Shown here: one piece after another, positions 63,959-64,000 of the stretch
How the letters are laid out: the number at the start of each line of letters is the position of its first letter
How positions within the stretch are numbered: position 1 is the stretch's first letter
NCBI RefSeq assembly: GCF_006968745.1
Contig: NZ_CP030120.1
Coordinates: 127,722 to 191,721, forward strand
DNA length: 64,000 nt
Reading direction: 5' to 3'
DNA from: Brasilonema sennae CENA114
GTDB lineage: Bacteria > Cyanobacteriota > Cyanobacteriia > Cyanobacteriales > Nostocaceae
Translations under genes and position numbers: made by a program
The notes under the pieces: model-generated
Told to the model about the DNA's origin: nothing
Databases searched by the model: none
The model's input: only the letters and a program-made list of their open reading frames with translations

Positions 63959-64000
63959 TAGGGGAGGGGAGAGCGGTGACGCTCGAACCTTACCCGACTA

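Larger units (their letters stand above)
61729..63998 (+). mobile_element. Group II intron 2 (approximate ends)
   Basis: The maturase at 62262 is preceded by about 530 bases with no gene, the right size for domains I-III, and followed by domain V at 63924-63958. A clear GUGYG start was not found, so the 5' end is only inferred from the end of intron 1. A domain VI-like stem ends near CTTACCCGAC (63998), close to the window edge. Its neighbour is intron 1, so the two may be tandem or nested. Confidence 0.55.

Noticed and set aside
1..64000. CRISPR array
   Set aside because: No set of regularly spaced identical repeats with unique spacers was seen; the tandem 9-mer at 57161 and the iteron cluster do not have that structure.
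1..64000. tRNA or rRNA genes
   Set aside because: No cloverleaf with a GTTCRANNC-type arm or rRNA-like block was noticed, although this was by eye only.

Overview
This 64 kb window reads as part of a large plasmid (or plasmid-like accessory replicon) of a filamentous, probably heterocyst-forming cyanobacterium of the Nostocales. The grounds are many HIP1 octamers (GCGATCGC), an XisI-family gene, cyanobacterial dispersed repeats and IS families, and a full plasmid toolkit: ParA/ParB, two actin-like (ParM-type) ATPases, a relaxase, a MobC-like protein, a VirD4/TraG coupling ATPase, two single-strand binding proteins and a primase-polymerase. No rRNA, tRNA, CRISPR array or central-metabolism gene was seen.

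Layout. 0-4.4 kb: an AAA ATPase/PD-(D/E)XK protein, an orphan NarL-type response regulator whose phospho-acceptor Asp is Asn, and a small membrane protein. 4.4-11.6 kb: a two-gene unit whose first member is a 2149-residue protein with a DYDGD double-psi-barrel RNA polymerase motif of the QDE-1/eukaryotic-RdRP type and a C-terminal NADAR-like domain. 11.9-14.8 kb: a DUF5615/DUF433 toxin-antitoxin pair, a lone XisI and a relaxase. 15.2-25.8 kb: a two-gene unit with a 2401-residue protein that fuses a complete sigma-70 factor to a large AAA/STAND-like ATPase, followed by a PLD-SNF2 helicase; this looks like an uncharacterised conflict/defence system. 25.8-29.7 kb: MITEs, small cyanobacterial genes and MobC. 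29.8-38 kb: replication/partition region with an iteron-like cluster, two actin-type and one ParA/ParB segregation systems, and two SSB-type genes. 38-46 kb: plasmid hypotheticals, a primase-polymerase and a decayed IS630-type element. 46-52 kb: a NYN-domain gene split by an IS630-type element, an endonuclease-like protein and a TnpB-like RuvC nuclease. 52-59 kb: an XRE repressor with a perfect palindromic operator, a Rpn/DUF4351-like nuclease, a plasmid-transfer hypothetical, a four-helix-bundle pseudogene inside inverted repeats, and the coupling protein. 59.4-64 kb: two consecutive group II introns, each with its own reverse transcriptase-HNH protein.

How it fits together. Relaxase, MobC-like protein and coupling ATPase could mobilise the replicon, but no VirB-type channel genes lie in the window. 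The partition cassette is unusually redundant. Four proteins (the 255-, 741- and 2149-residue proteins and the relaxase) seem to share a short beta-hairpin-plus-helix module, which suggests a common plasmid-maintenance or transfer machinery. Transposition has been heavy: in several cases the pre-insertion gene can be rebuilt exactly from target-site duplications. The two most promising undescribed systems are the RNA-polymerase-like/NADAR giant with its partner, and the sigma-ATPase fusion with the PLD-helicase. All functional statements come from reading motifs by eye; no database search was run.
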